From the NCBI RefSeq assembly GCF_014805625.2, contig NW_024003803.1:433435-497434 (forward strand): 64,000 nucleotides of DNA, in the 5' to 3' direction. The notes under the pieces were generated by a model. That model searched no databases and was not told the DNA's origin. It saw only the letters and a program-made list of their open reading frames with translations. Shown piece by piece: positions 1-13,162 of the stretch. The position numbers were made by a program, and so were the translations under genes. This DNA comes from Glossina fuscipes (taxonomy: Eukaryota; Arthropoda; Insecta; Diptera; Glossinidae). Positions within the stretch are counted from its first letter, which is position 1, and every line of letters starts with the position of its first letter.

Positions 1-1319
1 ATTACTAACAATATATTAAATTTCCGGTCAGCGCTAAGAGAAGGATATACCAGTTAGGGAAAAGTTGCTATAAAATGCTATAAATAGCAGCGAGCATGTT
101 GCCAAAATTTGTATGTACTTATTCACCTCGAATGTAAAATGAAATGTCATAACGCAGCAAGTGCTTCTAAACCTAATGTTAAATCCAGAAACGAGATCTG
201 CTTCATAGTGAAACATTATGAGAAGAATTAGACTTCGCACTACAAATATATTTTAAGTGGTTTCATTTTACTTGCATTTCAGCCTTGTTTAAACACATGA
301 ATCATCCAATGCGGGGAGTTGTTTTGTTTGTTGAAACCTAAGGAAGCCAAGAAAAAATGCTTTTCATTTTGTTTATCCCCGCCATCGTTCCCATTATCGA
401 GTTAATTGGGCAGAACGGAGTACCTTAATGCTGCTATCTGAACATCAGGCAAACCGTTAATCTGGTTTCACCAATTTTTGAACTTATTTTGGTTAGCAAA
501 GACAAAGCGAAGACAAAGTGTGTTTTACTAGACAGAGTTTTGTGCTCATTCTTATAGTATTAACTGACTTATAAAGATGAGTTCTTCAGTGCTTATTCTA
601 TTAATTTACAAGCATATTGCGAATCTAATACACCTTAATCGTTCTCAGAGGTACGTGCGAGTTTAAGCATTCAAATCAGATCAAGGGTTTGCCGAGAATT
701 AAAAAGAGAGTTACAAATTATAATAAAAAAAATTTATACACTTAGCTCACTTGATGACGTTAAAAATCTGCAGTCAGAGTTTCAATCGGGTTTAGTAGCT
801 TTTAATACACCATACCTTGCTGATCACACCATATGAACAGAAAAATTGGGCTAACCGATGACCTTTTGCGCTTGGGATTGTGGTAGTAGATTCACTTTTC
901 ATCGCCAATTACAATACACTAAAGAAAACTACTCTTTTCTTGCATGGTAAGCAATGAAACTACAATGTAGAAACAATTTAAATTGACTCTTTCAGTCAAT
1001 TCACATGGTAGCTATTATCCCTTCTTTGGATCTTTCCCATGCTATTTAAACGTCTAGAAGTAGTTGATTCGTCAAAGTTTGAGCTGAGTTTTCGTCCCGT
1101 AAGTCTTGCAATTCATTGTCTTCGAAAGTTTCTTGATCCTACTTTTCTTTGTTATTGACTTCAAAATCATCGCTTTTAAACCGCTAAAGCCAAAATCGCA
1201 ATCTTGCTGAGTGTAGCATGTAGCACAAAATTAGCATATTCAATTTCAGGTTCAGTTTAAATCTGATTAACAGAACATATTACTTTTCATAAGTGCGATT
1301 GTGTCTCACTTACGTAATA
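1..1319. other. Non-coding, probable Asator intron
   Basis: I see no coding region, RNA gene or mobile element here. Asator runs on the minus strand and its last visible exon ends at 3047 with a good splice donor, so this stretch is probably inside its next intron. No downstream Asator exon could be found in it. The intron reading is inference. Confidence 0.4.
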
Positions 1320-2566
1320 TTAGCTTGGGGAAATCCATTATTTTTTCGGTAGATGGCTGTACTGATAGATTTCTCGTAAAGTATCGATCAAACAATTTCA
1401 TATTTATGCTCGTTGGAAAGGTGACATTTCGCAGTAAAAAAAATTCTTTTGCTGTTTTTTGTTTGGTGCATTCAGTTGTGAGTTACAGCGTGTTAAAAAT
1501 GGAAGTGAACAAAGAGAAAATTCGGTACATTTTACAGTTTTTCTTTGACAAAGGCGAAGATGCAAGCCAGGCGGCTAAAATTGTGAATGGTGTTTATGGT
1601 TCCGATACTGTAACAGCCATTTATGTGCAATTTTGGTTTCGTAGATTCCGTTCAGGAATTTTTGATGTTAAAGATGCACCTCGCACAGGTAGGCCGGTCG
1701 TCGAAAATGTCGATAAAATCGGAGAAATGATCGAAGTTGACCGGCATGTTAGCAGTCCTAACATCGCCCAGGAGTTAAAAATCGACCATAAAACAGTTTT
1801 AAACCATTTACACAAAGCTGGATGCAAAAAGAAGCTCGATGTTTGGGTGCCACACCAATTAACAGAAAAAAACATGATGGATCGAATTTCCATCTGCGAA
1901 GCCTTGGCCAAACGGAATGAGATAGACCCATTTCTTAGACGGATGGTGACTGGAAATGAGAAATAACCCTGTGCGAAAACGATCGTGGTCAAAGAGCGGT
2001 GAAGCACCTCAAACGGCCAGGAAGGTTTTGCTATGCATTTGGTGGGACTGGAAGGGGCTTATTTATTATGAGTTGCTTCCATATGGCCAAACGCTAAATT
2101 CTGATCTCTACTGTCAACAACTGGACCGTTTGAAGACAGCGATTGACCAGAAACGGCCAGAACTGGCCAACAGGAGAGGTGTCGTGTTCCACCAGGACAA
2201 CGCTAGGCCACACACATCTACAGTGACTCGCCAGAAACTTCGGGAGCTTGGTTGGGAAGTTTTAATGCATCCGCCATACAGTCCGGACTTGGCACCAAGC
2301 GATTATCATCATTTTCTTGCATTGCAAAATTTCTTTAATGATAAAAAATTGGAATCTAGGGAGGATTGTGAAAATCGACTACTAGAGTTTTTTGCAAATA
2401 GAGACCAGTACTTCTATGAGAGAGGCAATTTGAAGTTACCTTTAAAATGGCAACAAATCATACAACAAAACGGTGCATATTTGACCCAAATCGGACAATC
2501 CGAAGCATGTTAAATAAAGTCCTGAAGTTCATATAAAAATAATGGATTTCTTTTTCCCCAAACTAA
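1320..2566 (+). mobile_element. mariner (Tc1/mariner) element, near full length
   Basis: Imperfect terminal inverted repeats begin TTAGCTTGGGG at 1320 and, read from the other end, TTAGTTTGGGG at 2566. Both continue into TCCATTATTTT; the right copy carries an extra AAGAA. TA dinucleotides at 1318-1319 and 2567-2568 form the target duplication expected of mariner. The length of about 1.25 kb is normal for the family. It contains one broken transposase gene. It lies opposite to Asator, probably inside an Asator intron. The boundaries are seen directly; the family call rests on the transposase. Confidence 0.93.
1499..2513 (+). pseudogene. mariner transposase, frameshifted
   Basis: This is a DDD transposase that would cut and paste its own element. 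The ATG at 1499 starts MEVNKEKIRY, followed by a helix-turn-helix N-terminal half with the linker motif WVPHQLT. The frame stops at 1966, and the rest continues in another frame (from about 1956 to 2513). The first catalytic aspartate, normally in TGDEKW, reads TGNEK just before the stop. The second (HQDNARPH) and third (SPDLAPSDYH) are present and 34 residues apart, the D34D spacing of mariner. Next to the break, PQT joins ARK directly where relatives have several more residues, suggesting a small deletion. The product is almost surely inactive. It resembles a mariner group common in insects. Confidence 0.93.
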
Positions 2567-3046
2567 TATTTATCACGTATAGCTTATTTTTGTATATACA
2601 TTTTTATATTTGTACATATTTTTTATAACCACCAAAGTATGAAGTTGATTTGTTTCGGGTTATTACTCAACCAAAGGACTCAGAATCAATAGGCCTTGTT
2701 CAAAAAGCTCATAGAACGCCTCTTGAACGCTGTTATTGAAATATGAGCTTAACTTATTGTAACTCAATATTCGTATTCTTAACTCCGGAACTCGTCGTAA
2801 TTACCCAGGCGTGACTTTTTTTAACACGGATGCAGAGTACCAAAACAAATATTTTGATTGTGTTTCGGCGTTTTATATTTATCAAATACCTTTAGAAACT
2901 TATTATCCTACCTTTTCCTTTACATGAACCGGCTCAGTAGCTGCAAGGGGAGCAGTGTCGATCTCATTACGTCTTCGTACCTAAAATTGGGCAAAGGATG
3001 TCACATTTATACAGAGTATTGCATATATTATTTTCAAATTTCTTAC
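2567..3046. other. Non-coding, between mariner and Asator exon 4
   Basis: No gene is seen. The Asator splice donor GTAAGA, read on the minus strand, lies at 3041-3046, so this is the start of an intron. Short open frames here have no protein-like features. Confidence 0.5.
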
Positions 3047-4248
<1,202 letters not shown>

Positions 4249-5960
4249 TTTCACAGTCGACTCTTGATGTAGATCTTTACGATTCGAACAGTTATTTTGG
4301 CTTATTTCGCTATTTCTGTATTAAGCTGGATATCTAAGTCCATCAAGCGCGTTGCACTAGGTTTAAGATTACAGTCGGCTTTTACAGATACACGAAACGT
4401 CACACGATTCCTAGCACCTAATTCATGGGTCCGTATATAAATAACGCTGTAAAACAATCACATACTTTTGCTTTTGCCGAAGATCTTACCCGTGCTTGCA
4501 AGGGTTTTTCCTGGAATTTGCTCTTTCTGCTTGCTATGTTAAAAATCTTTAGAAAAAGGAGGTTTTAAGCACGACCACGTTATTTTTGCTACCGCTGTTC
4601 TTCTTACTGATGTATGAAGCTTTTTTCTTACTCTATGTTTATTAAGTCCACCCTGCTGAGACGCGATATTATTGTGCGAGTCAGCAGCGTTTTTTCCATT
4701 TCTGTAAGACGAAACAAATGCAAACAGTAACAAACCTCATTCATAGCGGTGGTGTTTTAAAATACATTGAACTTGACTGACAAAAAATATTCACTCAAAT
4801 CCATTTCACTGACTTCTCAAAAACACTCACTTTCCCGTGGCAAAAACAAGACAGACTTGGACTGTAAAATATTTTTATAACGGTTTGCAATAAAAACAGA
4901 ATCCTAGTTCAAACCATAATAACACTTTACGTGGCTACATCTACCTTTTCCATATAACACACCGTTTTCATCTATCTGTAGAGGCTATCAAATATTGAAA
5001 CTGTAGTCCTTACTTATTTTTCAGCTATACCCACTCCATCTAGTCGTCCAGTTATATTTTTGTGACATTATGAAGGCTAGTCGATTTGTGTTTTTGTTTT
5101 TATTCCTTACCTGTGATGCTAAATTATTTATTATTCTTTATAGCCCAGAACCATACTAAAGAAACTTTTAGGAGTTGCCAGCTATTGTGGTTATATTTTT
5201 GTTACAGCACTAATCTTTAATTCAGTGTCTTATCAAGATTTTTCTTGAGCTTTTTCAGATGGAGACTGATTCAATATAATATACATATACATATACATAT
5301 ATACGTATATATATATATACATTCCTTTTTTAGATATCGCACCAATCTTGACTGTGATTTTTTGGGCATGACTTAATATATATTGTATTAGTCAGGTATA
5401 TAAATTTACCTGGATACGTCTTTTCCTACATACCACATTAAATCTAGCACTAACTTGTCGATCGACTTTGATTAAAATAAAATAAAATTCTGTAATCGAA
5501 AACTGTATAATTTCGTGAAAATGTAAAAATTTGGTGCATCGTTTCGACTAAAGGAATATAGCTCGAAAACCACAACGTTTCTATACGGGAGTTGACTACT
5601 TTAATAACGTTTTTGAAATTTTTTTTAATGAAAGGAACGGCAACACAATTATAGTACATAAGGATGTTGTTAAGCATGCCTCTAAGTACTAGAAAAATTT
5701 TTTTTTTTGAAATATACTAAAAAATGGCAGCACCGTAGCTATTTCCTGGAGAGATCTTTAGCTTAAGAATCTTTACGGCAAACATTATAACCGGTCCAAA
5801 TTGGAAAAAAAAGCTTTTTCCATGTGTGAAAATGCAAACCTTATTTGAGTTCAGGTTTTAATTTAAATTTGTCTCCTTTTCTGAAGCGATTTGCTTCTGT
5901 ATACTACAAGAAAAGACATATTGTTAAGTTTCGTTTTTAAAGAAGTATTTACAACAAGGA
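4249..5960. other. Asator upstream region and non-coding sequence
   Basis: Holds the Asator 5' flank. A 70-nt segment at 4632-4701 (minus strand) has acceptor-like CTTACAG before it and donor-like GTAAGA after it, and could be an untranslated first exon, but this is weak. Otherwise only AT-rich sequence and a simple repeat near 5280 are seen. Confidence 0.35.
5276..5320. repeat. TA/ATACAT microsatellite
   Basis: Alternating pyrimidine-purine run made of ATACAT units followed by TATATA. A simple repeat with no further structure. Confidence 0.85.
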
Positions 5961-5969
5961 TAGTTTGCA

Positions 5970-7962
5970 AACCGAAGGCGGTGATATAAAGAACACCAAG
6001 CAAACACTTCCTTTAGTTATTTTCATTTTATTTTATAAAGACTGACATCTGTTGAATCGCTCTTAGTCTCAAATCTATTTAACGATGAAACGTAATTTCC
6101 CTTGGAAATACTTGCAAATAAACATGCCCTTTTCAAAAAATCAACAAATAAGACAAGACGCTGTAACTTGTCTATAGAAGTATTTGACCCTGGTAGCCTC
6201 TTTGAGGTATGCAGCGTGGATGAAATCGAAGCTTCAAGCAACAAAGTCCATGAGTCCTCTTTTTTTTTAAAAGGTATACTTGTCTAGTCCCTGTAATAAC
6301 TTTAAATATTTTATTGACAGTCTGTTCTACAGGTACTTCAACATGGCCATAGGGTTGGACGTTTCGAAAACGAGTCTTCAATACTACTCAAATGTTAATC
6401 CTAATCCACTCCGCGTTTTTATCCGATCATTGTCGACAAAATCAAGAATACAATATATGCAAGAATCCGCCTTGATCATCCTACTGCAACCCGCCAATCC
6501 ATCTTTAAGCAATCTCTTCCTTCAATTTGTAATTGTGGGCAATAGAGTTTTCTGATGCGTAAAGCTGCTAAAACTGAGAACCGTTCCATTTCATCCTTTA
6601 TAATTTTCACCGGTTTGGGAGTTGTCTCTTATTGTGGCACACAGTACCAACTAAAGAAGTTTTTTTCTATAGAAGTTTAATTACCGAGGCAGAACTAGTA
6701 AAGAAATTATCTATAGTAACATTTCTGCCTCTGCCAGTAAATGGTTCAATGAGCTTTAAAACCACAGACTCACCCTATGAAACTGATGCCGGTTTCGTTT
6801 CGGCTTTTCCCAAATATGGAAACCCGTTGATAACATATTTACTATTTACATCTGATGCCAAATTTATCGGGTTTATTTGGCATATATTGGATGAATCGGC
6901 TTTAGCTGCGAAGAGTTACTCGTCAATTGTGATATTTGCTCCTGTCTTGTAACATTTTTAAGCGAGTACCAGACTTTTGAAACCAAAGCAAACTTATCTT
7001 TTTCAAAACGTCGCCTTCGCTCGTCTTTTTTGTGAAAGCGCAAAAATTGTAGAATATCTATTAAGGAATTTCGGCTCGTAATATTAGAAAAAAATTAAGG
7101 CCCTTGACATTTTTTTGTTCAGATGCACCACGTATGGGTATAAATGCCTCTAATTTACCTCTAGGTTCTGTTAGCAAACTCCATTCTTTTTCGTCTCCTA
7201 CTTACGTTCAAAATATCTTCCTTTTCTTCCTTAGTGTTCGAAGACTCATTTTCACATTCGGTGTAGAATTCATACTCACTTTCGGGAAATTCAGACAACT
7301 CATCTATATCAGATTGTGAGCCCTCATCAATCTGCGAGCATTCTTCACTTATACCATTGATTTCCTGCAATAGCTCCCTAATTTGTGACATTGCGGCCAT
7401 CCTTACGATTAGATATAAATTAGAATAAATGAGCTAACGAAAGTTATATACACTCCTATTTACACACCTGAAATTATAATTTCAAAAAATTTTAGACGAC
7501 TATATATCTGAATTGATGTCACTATAAAAAATAGCAAAACTTCAAAACTACGTTATACAAGTATTTTTAGAACTCAGCCCTTCAATGATCTGCAGTAAAA
7601 TACAATATTGCAAGCAGCAACCGAATATAAAAATAATAGCGCTTGCTTGGTTTTCTAGAATTATAACGTAAATTTCTTTATAAATTAGAGTTGAAACGGT
7701 GATGTCAATAGGCGCATTTAAAATTTGAAAATATTGTAAAATCGTTAAGGTGTCCCAAAGGCATCTCATGATAGAAATAGATACACCAGGTACTTATATA
7801 AAAATCTAGCATGAGCTGAAGAAATATTATACTGCCAAATAAATTAAAAAGTTATTATATGACAAGTGAAAACATGAATTGAGAAAATGTGATTACACTT
7901 ATAGAATATTATTAAGGTAAATTTCGAAAAGTGTCCTTTTGACACCTTTGGTAGAAATAGTG
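5970..7962 (-). mobile_element. Decayed piggyBac-like element A
   Basis: Read on the minus strand the element starts at 7962 next to a TTAA (7963-7966), with terminal sequence CACTATTTCTACC. A palindrome-like motif with arms GTGTC and GACAC lies at 7931-7945. A degraded second motif lies near 7747-7780, followed by the same ATAGAAATAG block. The transposase relic fills 7400 down to about 6090. The far end was not found and its coordinate is approximate. The layout matches the better-preserved element at 25213-27395, so they are relatives. Confidence 0.75.
6090..7400 (-). pseudogene. piggyBac transposase relic A
   Basis: A DDE-type transposase broken by several stops and frameshifts. The N-terminus (7400-7161) is acidic, as usual for piggyBac, with EFPESEYEFYTE. 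Further down the minus strand come ILQFLRFHKKDERRR and EKDKFALVSKVWYSL, the conserved block between N-terminal and catalytic regions. Between 6950 and 6630 lie degraded counterparts of the catalytic segments that are clean in the element at 26123-26746. The C-terminal cysteine-rich part near 6100-6300 is barely readable. Not functional. Confidence 0.8.
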
Positions 7963-7966
7963 TTAA

Positions 7967-8073
7967 TATACTGTAATAAGAGTAATACACTTTTTCTCAA
8001 TTTCAAACGTTTTCAATAATTTTAGACTTGTGAACATCTTGCAAGTACCTGAAAAACATAATATTGATAATAT
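7967..8073. other. Short non-coding spacer
   Basis: About 110 bases between the piggyBac end and the gypsy LTR. Nothing recognisable. The last four bases, ATAT (8070-8073), would be the left target site of the LTR element. Confidence 0.4.
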
Positions 8074-8404
8074 TGTTACGGAAATCCCAAATCCAATTCA
8101 TTCCAGCTGTCGGCAGATGAAAACGATTTGCGGAAAAGCAGACAAGGATTAAAAATGAAGCCAAGAATTTGGGTATAGAAATATGCTTGTAAAAATGTAT
8201 ATAAATAGAATATTTGTGGAAGGCAGGGTTAGTAGAAAAAGAATATTTGAGTTGAGCAGTCGAAAGTGTTGCCAAAAAATAGGTTATGAATAATCCTACT
8301 CTAAAGGAATATAATTAAAAGAACTTTGAAGTGTATTTCTCTTGAAAAGAATATCCATGATCTAGTGGTACGAGTCCTATCTTAAAAAGGCGAATTACAT
8401 AACA
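8074..8404 (+). repeat. Gypsy-type 5' LTR
   Basis: Begins TGTTACGGAAATCCC and ends CATAACA. The same two ends bound the solo LTRs at 30723-31228 and 52665-52861, and the segment AACTTTGAAGTGTATTTCTC (near 8323) is shared with the latter. Immediately after the end lies CAGAAGTGGGAT, which looks like an LTR-proximal leader or primer-binding region. A gag gene follows, so this is the 5' LTR of the next element. About 331 bases; the middle has diverged from its relatives. Confidence 0.72.
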
Positions 8405-8704
8405 ACAGTTGTCAGAAGTGGGATCGTGGAAACCAAGAGAAGTGGTGATATTAGAAGAACTAAAAATGGATCAGCTCAAACAGGACTTGAGAATAGGAAA
8501 CCTTCGTACAATCGGTAGAAAAGCTGAATTAAAAACAAAGACTGGTCAACCATCTAGAAAAAGACGTAGAGCGTGTGTCCATAGTTGAATTCGAATATAA
8601 TAATACCAGGGAAAGAAGCAAACCGACAACTTAGGAGGAAAAAAAATACAGCTACAGCAGGAGAAAAACACAGTGTATAAAAGGGCGAAGTATTTCAAAC
8701 GCCG

Positions 8705-9596
8705 TTGTTATGCAGTTTATGCAACAACAAATGCAACAAGGGCAACAGAAAGTTCAGCAGCAAATACAGTCAGGACAACAAAAAAAAGAATCAAAAATTG
8801 ACGGGACGACGGAAAAAATCGAAAAATTCAGGAAAATCAAAGCATCCTGCAAACACATATAGACGAAACGTACCAGAAATTCGAAGGAGAAGTTAATGTG
8901 CTGGAAGAAAAAGTTGATAATGCGATAGACCAGTTGGATGCCAAAATAAAAGCCTTAAGAACAGAAATGGCTAAGCTACAAACTAATGACGTAACCACCA
9001 GCTCTATCAAAGTAAAAACATCCTTATTTGACGGCACCACCAACTTCAACGCATTCAAGCTGCAATTTGGTGTTGTTGCAACCCAAAATACATGGTATGA
9101 CGACGATAAAGCGGTCTCCTTAATAACCTCCTTGAGAGAAGCAGCAGTGGAAATTATCTGGATAATCACGGAAGGGAAAAAGACGGAATTCGCTGTAATT
9201 ATGGATGCATTGGAAAGGAAATATGGTAGCAAACATGTGCAGGAGGTAAGCCACCTAGAGTTGTCTTCGCGCTGCCAGAAGCTGAACGAAAGGATCCAAG
9301 ATTATGCTACTGAAACCGAACGCCTGGCCAATCTCGCGTATATCGGTGTGCCCGATGACGTGCTGGAAAGGTTAAAAATCGACGCCTTTATTAAAGGACT
9401 TCGCGACACGGAGATTAAGAAAGCTGTACGGACGTCACCTAAAACAACGTTTGCGGAAACGCTTGGCTTCGTGCTTACACAAGAAGCAGCTAGTGTGCTT
9501 TGGACGTCAAGTATGAAGGTGAGACGCATGGAAGTTACCAGCGAGAACGATATCTCGGATGTGGTCTGCGCGGCGCTTCGCCAAGTCCTGTGCTAA
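8705..9596 (+). pseudogene. gypsy gag relic
   Basis: Structural (capsid-type) protein of an LTR retrotransposon. A glutamine-rich start (MQFMQQQMQQGQQKVQQQIQ from 8711) is followed, after a frame change near 8820-8840, by a coiled coil (QTHIDETYQKFEGEVNVLEEK). From 8898 a long open segment carries the retrotransposon gag signature: SLFDGTTNFNAFKLQF, KAVSLITSLREAA, and VIMDALERKYG with LSSRCQKLNE. No zinc knuckle is seen before the stop at 9594-9596. The 8898 frame has no ATG at its head, in keeping with a broken gene. Confidence 0.82.
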
Positions 9597-9719
9597 AAGA
9601 TGTAGGTGCCGGCCTCAAAAACACGCAAGTGACAACGGCCTAGAAGAATTCCACTAGCGAAAATAGGGAAAGTGGTGAACTTAATCAAAAATGCGAAATG
9701 TTATTGAACCGTGAAATAG

Positions 9720-10755
9720 CCCTTCGTGTTCGCCAGTAATTCTTGTTAAAAAAAAAAATGGGTCGACTAGATTTTGTGTGGATTAGAGGAAACTGAATGG
9801 GGTGACCAAGAAAGATAGCTACCCTTTGCCTAGGATCGATGACGCCTTAGACACATTGTCAGGTTCGCAATGGAGCATGACAAGGAAAACACCGCGTTTT
9901 CCGCTAGCGACAGCTTATACCAGTTTCTCGTAATGCCGTTTTGATTGTGTAATGCGCCTGCCGCATTTGAGCGCCTGAGGGACTGCGTGCTAAAAGGGCA
10001 GCACTGGAAGACATGCCTGGTATATTTGGATAACATTATCGCCATGGGTAAAGACTTCAAGGAACGACTAAAAAATCTGGCAGATGTTTTTCTCCGATTA
10101 TAGGCAGCAGGTTTAAAATTGAGTTTCGAAAAATGTAATATAAAATGTTGGGAAAGAAGTGATATATTTTGCGCAGAAGGTCTCCACGACTGGGGTTCCC
10201 ACGGATGAAGATAAAATTAGAGCAGTAACAGAATGGCCACGACCAACAATTTGCATAAAGTTCACAGTTTACTAGGACTTTTTACATACTACCGCAGATT
10301 CGTCCCCAAGTTTGCTACGGTTGCCAGTGGGCTGCATGACCTTACGAAGAAAAATCGGTCCTTCATATTGGTGGAGATTCAAGAGCACGCGTTCACGTCG
10401 CTGAAAGAGCTGTTATGCGCGGCACCCTTTTTAGCTTATCCCGCACCAGGAGAAAATTTCATACTGGATACCGATGCAAGCGCAGAAGGTTTACGCGGTG
10501 TTCTCTCCCAGCAACTTGATAGTAACGAAAAGGTAATAGCATATTACAGTAAGCGTCTATCCAATTCCGAGAGGAATTATTGTGTTACGCGCCGAGAACT
10601 ACTCGCAATAACACAATCTTCCACAAATGTCTGTACGGGGAACAATCCCACCTAAGGACAGATCATGCAATTATCATGCATTTACCAATTCTTAATTTCC
10701 CATCGGAACGGCAAATCGCATGGCAATGCGGATGCCCATTCAAGTTTCGTTAGTG
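9720..10755 (+). pseudogene. gypsy reverse transcriptase / RNase H relic
   Basis: Broken pol gene of the same element. RT pieces are PLPRIDDALDTLSG (about 9820-9865) and a catalytic loop reading YLDN instead of the usual YxDD (about 10022). From 10233 comes an open stretch with LLGLFTYYRRFVPKFA, FILDTDASAEGLRGVLSQ and KVIAYYSKRLSNSERNYC, the RT/RNase H junction of Ty3/gypsy elements. After 10655 an internal deletion joins LRTDHA-like sequence to HGNADA-like sequence. Stops and frameshifts make it inactive. Confidence 0.85.
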
Positions 10756-10765
10756 TAAGCTATTT

Positions 10766-12997
10766 ACACTCTATTCTAATATTCCATTTTGATATTTTAA
10801 ATTTCTGTACAAAACGCAAATATGTTTAATTAAATGAATAAGCAAAAATTATGTTGAAAAAAGTAAAGTGTTTTTCTCGACGTGTTTTCAACACGCTCTA
10901 GAGGATCTTTTCTCTCAAAATGAGAACTAAATTGGCGGTTATTTATTTTGTATAAACAAACTGCATATAGTAAACAATAACAAGCATCCATAATGATATC
11001 AATAGAAAATTATGTAGAATTTGCGTTAGGCTATAAAATAATATATTAATTCAAAATTTAAAGTGATCACAGTCGATTTCCAAGAAATTTTTTTTCTATT
11101 TCTTCACCAGTCAGTTAATTTTTGAATTATTAACTCATTTTCTAACAGGTGTTTATATTTTTCTTTTGCAGCTGTTCCTTTACAAACTCAACTCTAAAAG
11201 AGAGATTTGTGTGCTTGTTTTAAACTCAATACTCATTGAAGTTTGTTCCCAGCGATAGCAATTTTATTGTTACCAGATTTAACGTAACTGAGAGTACTAG
11301 CGAGAATCGCCAGCAAATTTACTGACATAATTAGATTTTCTGGAGGGTTGTCCCCTGCTTACATAGTTACCCTTTTGCTTTCGATGTCATTGCGCTAAAT
11401 TGAGAGTACAAGATAGAGTAAATATGCCAGCAAGTGACCAATGTTTACTTTGCATAACAGACAACATACAACGCTGCTTGCATGATTTGGCAAAAAGTAA
11501 GGAAAAGTAAAATAATAAAAGAGAGCCGAGTATGTCAGATTGTCATTAATAGGATATTAAAGAGAAAAAATGTAGAGGGTCAATTGTTGAATGGCGTCAG
11601 ATATGGTAACGCTTCGGCTTTCGTTAGGATTTTATCGCTTTAATCAAACAGCGGGAATGACAAATAAATAAAACGTTGCTATATATTTATGCGCTTGCGA
11701 TGGGAAATCGAAAGCCAGAACAAAGTCCTACAATTCGTCAATTCTGTTGCTTTGATTTGATTTGAACTTTATATAAACGTGTATAAAACGCAGTTTTAAT
11801 TTTAATTGCATCACTGTTATTATTATTATTATTATCACCTTTTCTTATGTACTCAGGCCATTTTTACCAACCGAGCACATAATAATGCAACGGGCGAACA
11901 CTAACCGTAATTAAAGTTTGGTGTTCATTAGGATGGAACACGAATGCCGACTGGATATTCACGCTTCTTAACTACTAGGGCATGCAGTAGCCCGTTCACT
12001 TGGTTAACAATGACAGCCTTAGATTTGTTTTTATTTGAAATGACGGCTCGTAGTGTTTTTTATTTGGTCGTTAGAAATCAGTTTCAATATATTTTAAAAG
12101 ATTATTGAAATGTACTTCTTAAAAAAATTAAGTATGCCTGTAATATAACTGTGAATAAAACATGCAAAAATGATCATGAATTTGGCCTAGCGTTTTTGGT
12201 TGCGTTTATAAGTAATCTAAAAGTGAGTGACGCTCACCGATTCTTAAAAGAAGTATGTAAACAAAAGCTATTGTCTTACGAAAAAGCATTAAATTTTTGT
12301 GACTTAACGTGGTCGGTTAATCGTTATGTTTTGCAGCCAAACTCTCGAATATCTGCGCTGTTGTCGATGAGGACAATAATATAATATGATCGAAATTGTA
12401 TGCTCCGAATTTGCTTTCATAATATCAAAACTAAACTATTATAAATTTGAATCCAGCAAGAGATATCTCAGATTGTAAATTGAGTGGTCCTGATGACAAG
12501 TTTGCTTAATTGCTGAGCGTCCTTGTTTGGTCCTCTGAGATGCCTATTAAAGAGTATGCTTTTACAATCAAGTCCCATCAGAGGTTTAAAGCATTACGTT
12601 CCCTTGGTAACAATTGAAAAAACTAAAGACATATTATCTCACTTTCCTCTTATTTTTATCTTAAAATGTTAGAGGTCTTAAATCGAGATCATAAAATTTC
12701 TACTTAAGTAGTATTGCCATTTTAAGGTTCGGGACATAGTTAAAATCTGAATCTCGAATTCCCAATTCTTTCGTAATAATCTTCAAGTACATTAAATTGG
12801 TGAAGGCGCACTAACTTTAGTCAGCTCAGTTTTATCTTCTCAATTTGTACTACTTTGTGTACTGTATGACAACGAATTTTTTTCCCTCCATTTAAAAAGT
12901 AATGATAAATATATCTGTTTGTCTTCTTCACTTATTTTCCCATTTTCTGAATCTTTCATTTATGAATTTCATACACTGTTCGCAACTTCAACTTCTA
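10766..12997. other. Long non-coding stretch
   Basis: No gene or known mobile element recognised in about 2.2 kb. A short TTA run lies at 11816-11836. One open frame at 12151-12384 encodes 77 residues with no family I know; I do not call it. The rest is ordinary AT-rich sequence. Confidence 0.4.
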
Positions 12998-13162
12998 CCC
13001 ACTTGAGTAAGTAAAAGGTCTCGACTAACAACTCAATGGGCGTGGGTTCCAATCTCAATTGCGGTATAGTTTTCAATAAAGTCGATAACCTTAGTTTCTA
13101 CGGCTTTAAGACTTCAGTGATAGACTATTTTTTTTGGTTAAAAGTTAATAATAATAATAAAA
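12998..13162 (+). mobile_element. tRNA-derived SINE, copy 1
   Basis: Contains CTCGACTAACAACTCAATGG, then a B-box-like GGGTTCCAATCTC, then the body GTTTTCAATAAAGTCGATAACCTTAG and an AAT-repeat tail. The same series appears in five other places. The A-box end is degraded here. Confidence 0.72.

Larger units (their letters stand above)
8074..10765 (+). mobile_element. Truncated Ty3/gypsy-type retrotransposon
   Basis: Order: 5' LTR, leader, gag, then reverse transcriptase and RNase H remnants. No integrase and no 3' LTR are seen; homology fades after an RNase H tail reading HGNADAHSSF near 10720-10750. Gag and pol both carry frameshifts and stops. It is a dead copy whose 3' half is lost. The LTR is shared with at least three other places in the window. 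Confidence 0.82.

Noticed and set aside
34..240. 68-codon open frame, minus strand
   Set aside because: No domain motifs, AT-rich chance composition, no splice relation to Asator.
6632..6952. 106-codon open frame on the plus strand
   Set aside because: It is the antisense of the piggyBac A catalytic region; the same antisense pattern appears opposite element B at 26332-26679.
12151..12384. 77-codon open frame, plus strand
   Set aside because: Somewhat protein-like but no known motif, no element context; too weak to call.
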